Shown here: positions 19,209 through 31,066 of the stretch, one piece after another
Layout: every line of letters begins with the position of its first letter
Position numbering within the stretch: the stretch's first letter is position 1
NCBI RefSeq assembly: GCF_040712315.1
Contig: NC_134020.1
Coordinates: 9,042,436 to 9,106,435 of the forward strand
DNA length: 64,000 nt
Source: Castanea sativa
Lineage: Eukaryota > Streptophyta > Magnoliopsida > Fagales > Fagaceae
Reading direction: 5' to 3'
The notes under the pieces: generated by a model
What the model was told of the DNA's origin: nothing
Database searches by the model: none
What the model saw: the letters and a program-made list of their open reading frames with translations, nothing else
Translations under genes and position numbers: made by a program

Positions 19209-22200
19209 GTAGAGACAGAGGATATCTAAATAGCAGTCCCGAGCAGTGTCAGGTAAAAACAGAGAATACCTAAATAGCAGTCCTAGTTATTGCCAAGTAG
19301 AAACAGAGGATATCTGAATAGCAGTCTTGATTTTTGACAAGTAGAAACAGAGGAAATCTGAATAGTAGTCTTGGTCTTGGTCCGAGTAGAAACAGAGGAT
19401 ATCAGAATAGTAGTCCCAAGCAGTGTCAGGTAAAAACAGAGAATACCTAAATAGCAGTCCTAGTTATTGCCAAGTAGAAACAGAGGATATCTGAATAGCA
19501 GTCTTGGTTTTAGGCCGAGTAAAAACAAAGAACTTCTGAATAGCAGTCCCGATTTGTGTCAGGTAGAAACAGAGGATATTTGAATAACAGTCTTGGTCTT
19601 AGGCCAGGTAGAAACAGAGGATATCTGAATAGCATTCTCAATTTGTGTCAGGTAGAAACAGAGGATATCTAAATAGCAGTCCTGATTTTTGCCAAGTAGA
19701 AACAGAGGATATCTGAATAGCAGTCTTGGTCTTAGGCCGGGTAGAAATAGAGGATATCTAAATAGCAGTCTCGATTTGTGTCGGGTCGAATCAGAAGATA
19801 TCTGAATAGCAGTCTTGATTTTTGACAAGTAGAAACAGAGGATATCTGAATAGCAGTCTTGGTCTTGGTCCGAGTAGAAACAGAGGATATCAAAATAGCA
19901 GTCTCGATTTGTATCATGTAGAATCAGAGGATATTTTAATAGTAGTCCTAATTTTTTGCCAAGTAGAAACAGATGATATCTAAATAGTAGTCTTGGTCTT
20001 AGGCCGGGTAGAAATAGAGGATATTTGAATAGTAGTCTTGATTTACGTTAGGTATAAATAGAGGATATCTGAATAGTAGCCTTGGTCTTGGGCCGGGTAG
20101 AAATAGAGGATATCTGAATAGTAGTCTTGGTCTTAGGCCAGGTAGAAATAGAGGATATGTGAATAGCAGTCCTAATATGTGTCAGGTAGACTCAGAGGAT
20201 ATCGGAATAACAGTCCTGATTGTGCCAAGCAAAAATAGAGGATATCTGAATAGCAGTCTTGGTCTTAGGCCAAGTAGAAACAGGGGATATCTAAATAGCA
20301 GTCATAATTTATGTTAGGTAGAATAAGAGGATATCTGAATAGCAGTTTTTTTATTTTTACCAAGTAGAAACAGAGGATATTTGAATAGCAGTCTTGATCT
20401 TAGGCTGAGTAGAAATAGAGGATATCTGAATAGCAGTCCCGATTTGTGTTAGGTAGAAACAGAGGATATCTGAATAGCAGTCCTGATTTTTGCCAAGTAG
20501 AAATAGAGGATATTTGAATAGTAGTGTCGATTTACGTTAGGTATAAATAGAGGATATCTGAATACTAGCCTTGGTCTTGGGCCGGGTAGAAATAGAGGAT
20601 ATCTGAATAGTAGCCTTGGTCTTGGGCCGGGTAGAAATAGAGGATATCTGAATAATAGTCTTGGTCTTAGGCCAGGTAGAAATAGAGGATATGTGAATAG
20701 CAGTCCTAATATGTGTCAGGTAGAATCAGAGGATATCGGAATAACAGTCCTGATTGTGCCAAGCAAAAACAGAGGATATCTGAATAGCAGTCTTGGTCTT
20801 AGGCCAGGTAGAAACAGGGGATATCTAAATAGCAGTCCTAATTTATGTCAGGTAGAATAAGAGGATATCTAAATAGCAGTTTTTTTATTTTTACCAAGTA
20901 GAAACAGAGGATATTTGAATAGCAGTCTTGATCTTAGGCTAGGTAGAAATAGAGGATATCTGAATAGCAGTCGCGATTTGTGTTAGGTAGAAACAGAGGA
21001 TATCTGAATAGCAATCCTGATTTTTGCCAAGATAGAAATAGAGGATATTTGAATAGTAGTGTCGATTTACGTCAGGTATAAATAGAGGATATCTGAATAG
21101 TAGCCTTGGTCTTGGGCCGGGTAGAAATAGAGGATATCTGAATAGTAGTCTTGGTCTTAGGCCGGGTAGAAATAGAGGATATGTGAATAGCAGTCCTAAT
21201 ATGTGTCAGGTAGAATTAGAGGATATCGGAATGACAGTCCTGATTGTGCCAAGCAAAAACAGAGGATATCTGAATAGCAGTCTTGGTCTTAGGCCAGGTA
21301 GAAACAGGGGATATCTAAATAGCAGTCCTAATTTATCTCAGGTAGAATAAGAGGATATCTAAATAGCAGTTTTTTTATTTTTACCAAGTAGAAACAGAGG
21401 ATATTTGAATAGCAGTCTTGATCTTAGGCTAGGTAGAAATAGAGGATATCTGAATAGCAGTCGCGATTTGTGTTAGGTAGAAACAGAGGATATCTGAATA
21501 GCAGTCCTGATTTTTGCCAAGATAGAAATAGAGGATATTTGAATAGTAGTGTCGATTTACGTCAGGTATAAATAGAGGATATCTGAATAGTAGCCTTGGT
21601 CTTGGGCCGGGTAGAAATAGAGGATATCTGAATAGTAGTCTTGGTCTTAGGCCGGGTAGAAATAGAGGATATGTGAATAGTAGTCCTAATTTGTGTCAGG
21701 TAGAATCAGAGGATATCGGAATAACAGTCCTGATTGTGCCAAGTAGAAACAGAGGATATCTGAATAGCAGTTTTGGTCTTAGGCTAGGTAGAAACAGGGG
21801 ATATCTAAATAGCAGTATTGATTTGTGTCAAGTAGAATAAGAGGATATTTGAATAGCAGTTTTTTTATTTTTGCCAAGTAGGGTTAGTGGATATCTGAAT
21901 AGCAGTCCCGATTTGTGTTAGGTAGAAATAGAGGATATCCGAATAGCAGTCTTGATTTTTGCCAAGTAGAAACAGAGGATATCTGAATAGTAGTCTTGTT
22001 CTTAGGTCGGGTAGAAACAAAAGATATCTAAATAGTAGTCTCGATTCGTGTCAGGTGGAAATAGAGAATATCTGAATAGCAGTCCTGATTTTTGCCAAGT
22101 AGAAATAGAAGATATCTGAATAGCAGTCTTGATCTTAGGTTGGGTAGAAACAGAGGATATCTGAACAGCAGTCTCGATTTATGTCAGGTATTAATAGAGG

Positions 22201-22360
22201 AAATCTGAATAGTAGCCTTGGTCTTAGGCCGAGTAGAAACAGAGGATATCTGAATAGCAGTCCCGATTTGTGTCAAGTATTATTAGAGAATATCTGAATA
22301 GCAGTCTGATTTGTGCTAAGCAGAAACAAAGGATATTTGAATAGCAGTCTTGATTTGTGT
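19209..22360 (+). repeat. Minisatellite array I (43-45 bp) inside PMD unit A intron
   Basis: Tandem units with the core gtagaaacagaggatatctg followed by aatagcagtc and a variable tail. Three tail types alternate (cttggtcttaggccgg, cccgatttgtgtcag, cctgatttttgccaa). Length divided by period gives about 70 units. A higher-order repeat of about 490-535 bp (11-12 units) is visible: the variant gtagtgtcgatttacg occurs at 20521, 21056 and 21546, with a related form near 20033. The array fills most of the interval between donor 18820 and acceptor 22478. Confidence 0.95.
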
Positions 22361-22478
22361 CCTTTGCAAGTGCGTGCTGGGTACAGACCTGCACACTTTA
22401 GAATAGTGTTAGTCCACTTGTATTGCCATTTGGCTTATGGGCTTACCAATTATGTTTGAATTTCTTGTTGTTTTGTAG

Positions 22479-23994
22479 ATCATGTCTAGGAGACCTAGTT
22501 TTAGGGGAGTCAGGGGAAGGCCCCCATGTATGCCACGTTCTAGGGGGATGGTTCTTCTAATGACGAGACCACTTCAGTTGGTGACGAGTAGCTTCTGATT
22601 TCAAATGTTAGGGAGTGAGAGGCTCTGTGGTTGGGGCACCTAGTGCACTTTCCTCTAGATATTGTCTGCTCTTACGACCCATCCTCGATACGCCACATTT
22701 CTGAAAGACCAGGGGTTTGAGGACTTCTTGCAAGTTCCTCTGTTCACCATGAGGCATGGATCAGGGAGGCTTTGGTGTGGTGGTTTCATACCGAGACAGG
22801 CACCTTCCATCTGAGCTGCGAGGAGGATGCGGTCCTTCCTTTTGATTGGACAGCCATTCTGGGTGTCAAATTTTGTGGCCATCAGATTCCGACAGATGAG
22901 ATAACCTTCGAGATGGCCAGCGATCTCTTGGGCATCCTTCTTCCATTGACTGTAGAGACAAGGGGATATTTTGGGCCCACTGCATTACCACAGGTTTGTA
23001 TTGAGTTCCTACAGCGCAGTTTCCCTAGGACGAGGCCTCTATTGACGCTCATCTTTGTCGGTGCTTCTTGTGGTTCCTCGGTAGTTGCTTCTTAGGTAAC
23101 AACTGACTGGTGTTGACTTGTCAGCTGCTGTGGGCTATAGGAGTAGTCTCTGGTAATAGAGCGTACGACTGGGGGTTAGTGACCTATGACTTCTTCATTT
23201 CCTTCTTGAGGCGGGCCTCCCAGTGAGACTTCAAGAGTTTAGAGGGATGTTGGCAGATATTGACATGGTGTGCATATGAGTACATCCCAGCCTTGCGGCC
23301 ACATTACACAAGCTTGTCCTTGACAGCATACCCTTAAGCATACGCATGGGCTCATTGTAAGATCACGAGGGTAGTATTAGCGCAGCCAGTCACCATTTCT
23401 GTAGCTCTGGATTGCATCACCTAGGATGAGACCATAGTTCATCCATATGATAGCACATTACTGAGGAGGCTAAAGCTCATCATTGCTGTGGGCCAGTCAA
23501 AGATCCAATGTTGGTTTTGGGCCCTGATGAGCTGGGAGTTCTTTTTGTAAGAGAGGACCTTTCTTTAGGTTTTGCCAGTCTACAGAGTGCCTAGGGATCT
23601 GCCTCCTCATGGTTTGTCATTCGAGGCCATGGTTCTAGATGACCCAGATTATGCTATAGGCCTTTGATGCTTATGTGGACATGAGCAGAGACTACTCCAC
23701 CTAGTTTGTAGAGTCTTCTGCGGGGCCTATCATTGGAGACGTCCCCATGGGTGGGGGTAGAGTGCTGGGAGGTGGTATCCATGCTCAGGTGGCCACCGGG
23801 GTTGAGTGGAGAGCACGTGGAGAGACTGCAGAGGCTAGAGTGACAAAGTTTGAGGCCTTATTTATCACGAGAGAGGCACACATGCAGGAGGAGATAGCTC
23901 AGGCATTGGCTTGGGAGAGGGAGATCTAGAAGAGAGATAGGGAGAGGCTAGCTGTTGTGATGGATAAAGAGCGGGGCCAGTTTCAGTGCCTCTG
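22479..23994 (+). pseudogene. PMD unit A: plant-mobile-domain-like gene, decayed
   Basis: A strong splice acceptor (cttgttgttttgtag, ending 22478) is followed by atc and an ATG at 22482 (MSRRPSFRGVRGRPP), closing after about 38 codons. The main domain is read at 22690-23095: FEDFL, then WWFHTETGTFHLSCEEDAVLPF and DWTAILGVKFCGHQIPTDEI, the helical signature of plant mobile (aminotransferase-like) domains. A later part has VPRDLPPHGLSFEAM...LDDPDYA (about 23590-23665) and an alanine/glutamate-rich, probably coiled-coil end (23747-23929). Frames change at least three times. Unit B aligns piece by piece. PMD proteins occur in host genes (MAIN/MAIL) and in transposable elements; this copy lies antisense inside a gypsy element. 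Confidence 0.72.
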
Positions 23995-26050
23995 ATTAGG
24001 ACACATATATATGAATACAGGGACGCGCCTTTAGAAGGGCGGTTGATGTATGACAAACAATGCCTCTGATTAGGACTTACATGTTTAGCTCTGTAAACTG
24101 CCTTTGAAAGGGCTACCGATGTGTGTAAAAGACAATGCCTCTGATTAGGACTTACAAGTATCATTCGAGGGACGCGCCTATAGAAGGGCGGCTGATGTAT
24201 GTGTAGAACAATGCCTTTGATTATGACTTATATGTATGATTCTAGGGACGTGCCTTTAGAAAGGCGGCTGATATGTATGAAAGACAATGCCTCTGATTAA
24301 GACTTATATGTATGATTCTAGGGATGCGCCTTTAGAAGGGCCATTAATGTATTTTCTTAGGACTTATATATATGATCTGGACAAAACGCCTTTGGAAGGG
24401 TGGCCGATGTGCGTGAGAAACAGTGCCTTTGATTACGACTTACATGCATAACTCTAGGCAGATCGCCTATGAAAGGGCTGCGGATGTACATGAGGAACAA
24501 TGCCTCTGATTAGGACTTATATGCATAACTTTATGTAGATCGCCTTTGAAAGGGCTTGATGGAAATAAGCATGTACGCAATGGAAAAATAACAGATGTAC
24601 TTCATTCATAAAAGTTAACATGTACTATATAAGTTTCAGAATTTGAGAACAAGAGAGTGTACCTTGGAGCGGTGAATCTTAAAAACTAAGATCAAACGCA
24701 CTTGGAAAGACTGTCAATCTTCACTCCAATTCCACTAACACCCAAGATGTGTGGTCTCTCAATCAGTTCCAAAGGGAGAACGTCAAAGTGTCTAACATTT
24801 ACATACACCACTTCACAATAGTGTTCTTACAATTCTCTATAGAAAATTTTGTATCTTTCTCCCTTTGTATCTAACTGATTATCTAATTGGGTTGGCGTTT
24901 TGGGGCCTATCCAATTGGGCTTAAGTGTGTGGCTTGGAGTGGGATCAAAAGGGACCAATAAGACACAAGTTCTAATGGGCCTTGGGCTTTTCTGTCAACT
25001 CTTGACAAGTCCAAAGTTACCATTAACTATATTTAATACTACTATATAAATATAGTTGCACTCTAGGCCTTATTTATAAATTATATCCCAAGACTTTATT
25101 GTACATGCAACCCCTTCATAAATTATTCGTAGTAATACAAAGTTATGAATGTAGACTGCCACATTGTAAATTACTACATCTTAATTCCTTGAGTACCTAG
25201 TTTAATCCTTTAAGTTATTCATCATATATTCATGAAATCCAATTCCATAAATAAATACTTTAGTAATTTCTTACTAAAGTGGTTAGGCCTAACTCTCTAA
25301 ATAACAAACCCATTAAACTTATCTCAAGGGAATATTTTGTATCTCCGTTAAGAGACTATGAATTCTATCTTGAGAATATATGTTCCATCAAAACTAAATG
25401 TGGTTGCTCAACATACTGAGGTTTTAATCGTAAATATAGATCTCACTCCTGATATATCAAAGCAACCTACACGTCATGATCAGGTCCATTATCCTCTCAG
25501 GATTAAAAGGTCATGCAAATATAAGTCGTGAGTTTATTATTCAAATGATAGTCGTTAGGAAAATAATAAATCTCACAGTGGTCTAGTTCAATATGTTTTA
25601 ACTCTTAAAACATATCAACATGCCAACTAGAAATCTCCATTTCCATGATCAAGATAAATCATCTTAGTTGATATGTTATAGTCTTCGCAGATGAAATGCC
25701 CAATTTCATCACCAACTATGAACTACATTTTGAGTTTACAAGGAACTTGTGATTTACATTTTTTGTGACTAAATCACATAAATCACATAAAATGCATCTC
25801 ATGGGTTATATGATAATGTCCATATATTCATGTTACCATTATTTTAGATAAAATAAAATTGCTTTATTAATCACAACATTAAGTCATACATAATGTCATA
25901 CATAATAACATACATAGCATCATACAATAGGATTTAAGGGCACTAATCCTAACAGGGCTGTGGATGTGCGTGACAAACAATGCCTCTGATTAGGACTTAT
26001 ATGCATAACCATGTATAATCTCAGAAAATGCCTCTGAGAGGGCTATTGAA
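23986..26050 (+). repeat. Minisatellite array II (75 bp), interrupted by a solo LTR
   Basis: Units start tgcctctgattagg at 23986, 24061, 24136, 24212, 24288, 24424 and 24501, and again at 25981 after the inserted LTR. Period is 75-77 bp, with one irregular unit near 24344. Each unit contains a second half-site of the form gcctttagaagggcg, making a dimer of two GCCT..AGG-centred halves. It begins where the PMD reading frame ends and so lies in the 3' part of the cassette. Confidence 0.9.
24557..25954 (-). mobile_element. Copia solo LTR with perfect TSD gggct
   Basis: 1398 bp, from tgatgg to cctaaca on the plus strand, flanked by gggct at 24552-24556 and 25955-25959. Removing it restores an array II unit. 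Confidence 0.95.
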
Positions 26051-26555
26051 GTGTATGCACGCACTATCGTGTCTTCATTGTGGATGGTGGTATTGAACCA
26101 GCTTATGTCCCATTCACTTGTTTTGCACCGCAATTTCACAGATTTGCCAACAGCTTTTGAATAATGATTGTCCCATTAGGGGAGTAGGCAAGGAGAGATC
26201 GCGGACACATTCTCGTATATTCTACAAAGGGAGAGAGGACCGCGCAAAATAACTACCCCAATTTAGGGTTTTGTGGGGTTCCAAGCCTATAGACTGGCTA
26301 CAAGTGGCCTCGACTTCGTTAGCCACGCCGTAATGCTAATGACGGGTGCGAACACTCTGAACGAGATAATTCTAGACACGCCACAAGGTGGTATGCACTG
26401 ATTGCTCCTGTTATCATCTGAGTGGGCTAGAAATCCAAGAATGGGACTCATGAGGGTCTCCCTCCGTCCTTTAAATAAGCTAGAAAAGCCGCCAGGCGGT
26501 TGAGATTGGGCCCTAGCATTTTTCTATTGCAGATTTTGATTACTGGGGTTAAACT
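26051..26555. other. Downstream part of PMD unit A, no gene recognised
   Basis: No open frame or motif I can name. GC content is higher than in the surrounding LTRs. There is a direct join of meaning with 27946 onward once the LTR between is removed (ggggttaaa to attgacccctaaattgg). This could be the 3' untranslated end of the PMD cassette or another gypsy leader fragment. Confidence 0.4.
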
Positions 26556-27945
26556 TGATGGAAAAATACATGTTTGTATCACATACAAAACATACGCAGT
26601 GGAAAAATAACGGATCTACTTCGTTCGCAATTGATAACATGTACTATGTAAGTTTCAAAATACAAGAACAAGAGAGTGTACCTTGGTGTGTTGAATTTCA
26701 AAAACAAAAGATTAGAAGTACTTGGGAACATTTTTAATCTTCACTCCAATTCCACTAATACCCAAGAAGTGTGGTCTCTCAATAAGTTATATGTGAGTGT
26801 CCAACACTCACATACTAACCATTTCATTCCTTGTATGATGTTAATGAAAGACCCTTATGAAAAGTGTCTTTTTCAAAATTCTGTATGTTTCTCTCCATAT
26901 ATATAACTGATTATCTAATTGGATTAACCTTTTGGGCTATTCCAATTGGGCTCTAGTATGTGGCTTGGAGTGGGACCAAAAGGGAACAAATAAGACTCTA
27001 GCTCCAATGGGCGTTGGGCTTTTCTGTCAACTCTTGACAAGTCCAAAGTTACCATTATTTATATTCAATACCACTATATGAATATAATTGCTCTCTAGGC
27101 CTTATTAATAAATTATATCCCAAGACTTTATTATACATGCACCCCTTCATTAAAATATTCGTAGTAATGCAAATTCATGAATGTTGACTGCCACTTTGAA
27201 GATTACTACATCTTAATCCTTGAGTGCCTGGTTTAATCTTTTATGTTATTCATCATATATTTATGAAAACTAATTTCATAAATACATACTTTAGTAACTC
27301 CTTACTAAAGTGGTTGGGCCCAACACTCTGAATAACCAGACTTATTAAATTTATCTCAAAGGAATATTTTATATCTCCATTAAGAGATTATGAATATCAT
27401 CCTGAGAATATATGTTCCATCAACACTAATTGCGGCTGCCCAACATACTGAGGTTTTGATCATGACTCACAGATCTCAATCCTGATATATCAAAGCAACC
27501 TACATCTCATGATTGGGTCCATTATTCTCTTAAGATTTAGAGTTGATGCAAATAGAAGTCGTGAGATTTATTATTCATTTGACAGCCGTTAAGAGAATAA
27601 TAAATCTCACAATGGTCCAATTCAATATGTCTTAACCCTTAAAACATATCAACATACCAACTAGAAGTCTTCACTCCCATGATCAAGACAAATCATCTTA
27701 GTTGATATATTTTAGTTTTCGCAGATGAAATGCCCAATTTCATCACTGACTACGAACTAGAATTTGAGTTTACAAAGAAATTGTGATTTATATCTTCTGC
27801 AACTTTTCACATAAATCACATGCTATGCATCTCATGGACTAAGATAATGTCCCCTTAGTTCATTTATAGATAGTCTCATATAATTAAACAATTTAATTAT
27901 TTATGACATGCCAATAAATTGGATTTTAGGGCATAAACCCTAACA
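26556..27945 (-). mobile_element. Copia solo LTR, minus orientation (inverted pair, left arm)
   Basis: From tgatggaaaaatac to ataaaccctaaca on the plus strand, 1390 bp. Flanks aaact (26551-26555) and gaatt (27946-27950) each differ by one transition from aaatt, so a decayed target duplication is likely. Its U3 end (gccctaaaatcc, with ttggca) defines a subfamily shared only with 28218-29628. Confidence 0.88.
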
Positions 27946-28217
27946 GAATTGACCCCTAAATTGGGGGAACCGGGTTTTGAAAATGAGGTTCAAGACATCT
28001 GTAGGTGCTGAATGAGACGCATAAATATAAACAACCCCTGTGTAGGATTTGTGCAGTCTAGGATGCGTGAGTGAGAGTTTCCAGAAATCCGGTTCAATGT
28101 TGGGTTGATCACGCATTACGGTGAGCACTAAAACAAGGGAATCTTCGCTCCAAAGTGCTCAAAAACCTTAGAGATTGGCTATCGTAGATCATACTTGTGA
28201 TAAGGAGAGGGTCACAC
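27946..28217. other. 272 bp spacer between inverted LTRs
   Basis: Continuation of the 26051-26555 host sequence. No gene is visible; the minus-strand frame here is unsupported. Confidence 0.5.
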
Positions 28218-29628
28218 TATTGGGGTTTATGCCCTAAAATCCAATTTATTGGCATGTCATTAATAATTAAATTGTTTAATTATATGAGACTATCTATAAA
28301 TGAACTAATGTGACATTATCTTAGTCCATGAGATGCATTGTATTTGATTTATGTGATTTAGTCGCAAAAGATGTAAATCACAAGTTCCTTGTAAACTCAG
28401 AATTGTAGTTCGTAGTCAGTGATAAAATTGGGCATTTCATCTGCGAAGACTATAACATATCAACTAAGATGATTTGTCTTGATCATGGAAATGGAGATTT
28501 CTAGTTAGTATGTTCATATGTTTTAAGAGTTAAGACATATTGAACTTTACCGTTATAAGATTTATTATTCTCCTAAAGACTGTCAAATGAATAATAAACT
28601 CACGACTTCTATTTACATGAACTCTTAATCTTGAGAGAATAATGGACTTGATCATGAGGTGTAGGTTACTTTGATATATCAGGAGTGAGATCTAAAAGTC
28701 ACAATCAAAACCTTAGTATGTTGGGCAACCACATTTAGTGTTGATGAAACATATATTCTCAAGATAGAATTCATAGTCTTTTAACAGAGATACAAAATAT
28801 TCCCTTGAAATAAGTTTAATGGGTTCGGTTATTTAGGGAGTTGGACCCAACCACTTTAGTAAGGAGTTACTAAAATATATATTTATGGAATTGGATTTCC
28901 TAAATATATAATGAATAACATAAATGATTAAACTAGGTACTCAAGGATTAAGATGTAGTAATCTTCAAAGTGGTAGTCTACATTCATGACTTTGTATTAC
29001 TGCGAATATTTTATGAAGGGGTTGCATGTACAATAAAGTCTTGGGATATAATTAATTAATAAGGCTTAGAGTGCAATTATATTCATATAGTGGTATTGAA
29101 TATAATTAATGGTAATTTTGGACTTGTCAAGAGTTGACAGAAAAGCCTAAGGCTCATTGGAGCTAGAGTCTTATTTGTTCACTTTTGGTCCCAGTCCAAG
29201 CCACACACAAGAGGTCAATTGGATTGGCCCAAAAGGCTAGCCCAATTAGATAATCAGTTATATATAAGGAGAGAAACATACAGAATTTTATAAGTCTCTT
29301 TTCATAAGTGTTTTCATTAAGAACATATAAGGAATGAAATGGTTTGTATGTGAGTGTTGGACACTCTCCTATTCTCTCCTTGGAAACTGATTGAGAGACC
29401 ACACTTCTTGGGCATTAAGTGGAATTGGAGTGAAGATTAAAATTGTTCCCAAGTACTTATAATCTTTGGTTTTGAATTTCACAGCACCAAGGTACGCTTT
29501 CTTGTTCTTAAATTCTGAAACTTACATAGTATATGTTATCAATTGCGAGTGAAGTAGATCCGTTAATTTTCTCCTGCGCATGTTTTGTATGAGATACAAA
29601 CACGTATTTTTCATATGTTTTTCCAACA
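28218..29628 (+). mobile_element. Copia solo LTR, plus orientation (inverted pair, right arm)
   Basis: Starts tattggggtttatgccc (mutated from tgttagggtttatgccc) and ends tttttccaaca, 1411 bp. Target duplication cacac (28213-28217) versus cacat (29629-29633), 4 of 5. It is the reverse-oriented sister of 26556-27945. Confidence 0.9.
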
Positions 29629-29816
29629 CACATTAGAGGCTAGCAGGGCCAAGACTAGAAGCAGGGCTGATGGTTTAGCACTAAAGCTACTGTAGGCCAG
29701 ATCCTATAGCAATAGGATGATGTACCCTCTTGGGAATTAGAATAAATCTTATAGAACGGGACATATACATGGAAACATAAGACAATTTGCACACACATAT
29801 TCATAAGAAAGCAAAT
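29629..29816. other. Short intervening sequence, no gene seen
   Basis: Separates two solo LTRs. It is not similar to other parts of the window by eye and is probably the same host element as 26051-26555. Confidence 0.4.
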
Positions 29817-30772
29817 TGTTAAGGACATCTTTTATGTAGTTGGCTAATCCTTTGACAAAACACACTTTACTAGTATTTGGGTAAATCTAGGATGTATTTA
29901 ATACTTCAAAGAACAAGAATTCAAGTCAAAGTATTGAAGCCTTGCAAGTTTTTCCAAGAAACAAGTGAAGAAGTGTTGATTCATTAAAGCTCGACAAATA
30001 CTCGACAAATTGCTATCTATCGAGGTCTCGACAGCTAGCTCGACAACTATATCTATTGAGCTTTACGAAATTCAGATTTCTAGATCTGATTTTCGGTCCA
30101 TGCTTCTGTATTTATGTAGGGTTTCTTTTCTCATAACCCTAGACATATATAAGGCTTATTTTAGAGGCTATCACATAAGGCAATATAAGGAGAACATATG
30201 CAGAAGGTGACAGATGCCTTATTCTCTCAAAAAGAAGCTACTACGTCTTTGCACCTTAGGGTTTTGTAACCAAGTGCTTCTTAATCTTCATTGTTGATGA
30301 AGTGAAGAACTTTACAGCCAACATTCTTCTTCCTTAAGTTGGTGAGTGAGTCACGTACTGGGATTCATGCAAAGGAGTTACTCACATACTGGGATCTGTG
30401 CATCAAAAGGGTGGCGTTCATATATTAAAGAGTTTAGAGGTTTTGAAGCGATAGAAGGATCTGCTGTAAGTTCATCTACAGGGATTGTAGAGTCTAAGGA
30501 CAAAAGGTTTTGTACTAGATCTGAAACTTCTCTTTACTATAGTGAATTACTTTTCGGGAAGGTTTCTCCCCAGGTTTTTACTGAGAAACTGGTTGGTTTC
30601 ATTGGTTTTCCTAGGTCATCATATCTTGTCTTATTTAATTTTCCGCTGCACTTATATTTGACATGATATTGATGTTTGTTTGTTTTAACAAGTTTTATTC
30701 ATAATAAATCTAATTAACAACTTGGGTTTAAAACTTGTTAATTTTATCAACCGGGGTCTAAATTTCCTAACA
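29817..30772 (+). mobile_element. Solo LTR of a different Copia family
   Basis: 956 bp with inverted ends TGTTAAGGA and TTTCCTAACA. Target duplication caaat (29812-29816) versus caatt (30773-30777), 4 of 5. A plus-strand TATA (TATATAAGG, 30146-30154) precedes the R region, and the end has the gctgcactt...accggggtcta signature common at the 3' end of some Copia LTRs. The 106-codon frame at 30346-30666 lies inside U5 and is not a gene. Confidence 0.9.
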
Positions 30773-31066
30773 CAATTAAAGAGATAAATGCAAGGATTTC
30801 CTGAATAATACGTTGGATAAATTCATTAATGGATTATGGATAGGGGGATAACAAAGTTCATGCCTGATAATGATGAAAAGGAAGCTTTTTTGTGTGTGGA
30901 AAATAAGTGGGGAAATGCAAACAAGGAATGTAGGAAACAGGAAATAAATATGCAAAACAAACTAGATATGCTATTCCAACTCTTTCAGGAAATTGGAGGA
31001 CCCAACCACATGATAATGGAATACTCCTTACTTAACCGAAGCAACCAAAAAGAAGATCTCAACGAT
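30773..31066. other. Unassigned stretch next to Gypsy-2 fragment
   Basis: No gene is recognised. It follows the protease-RT linker reading on the minus strand. Ogre-type Tat elements are known to carry an intron between protease and RT, so an intron remnant is possible but unproven. Confidence 0.3.

Noticed and set aside
19559..19917. Open frames of 61-89 codons on the minus strand within array I
   Set aside because: They arise because 45 bp units keep one frame open; the peptide is a simple repeat of the monomer and frames break where 43-44 bp units occur.
19209..22360. Possible CRISPR array from regular repeats
   Set aside because: Repeat and tail are both repeated, with no unique spacers, in a plant retroelement context.
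22655..22882. Minus-strand 75-codon frame
   Set aside because: Shadow of the PMD core read on the plus strand, where the homologous unit B supports the sense reading.
30346..30666. 106-codon plus-strand frame
   Set aside because: Lies in the U5/R part of the solo LTR 29817-30772 and has no recognisable domain.
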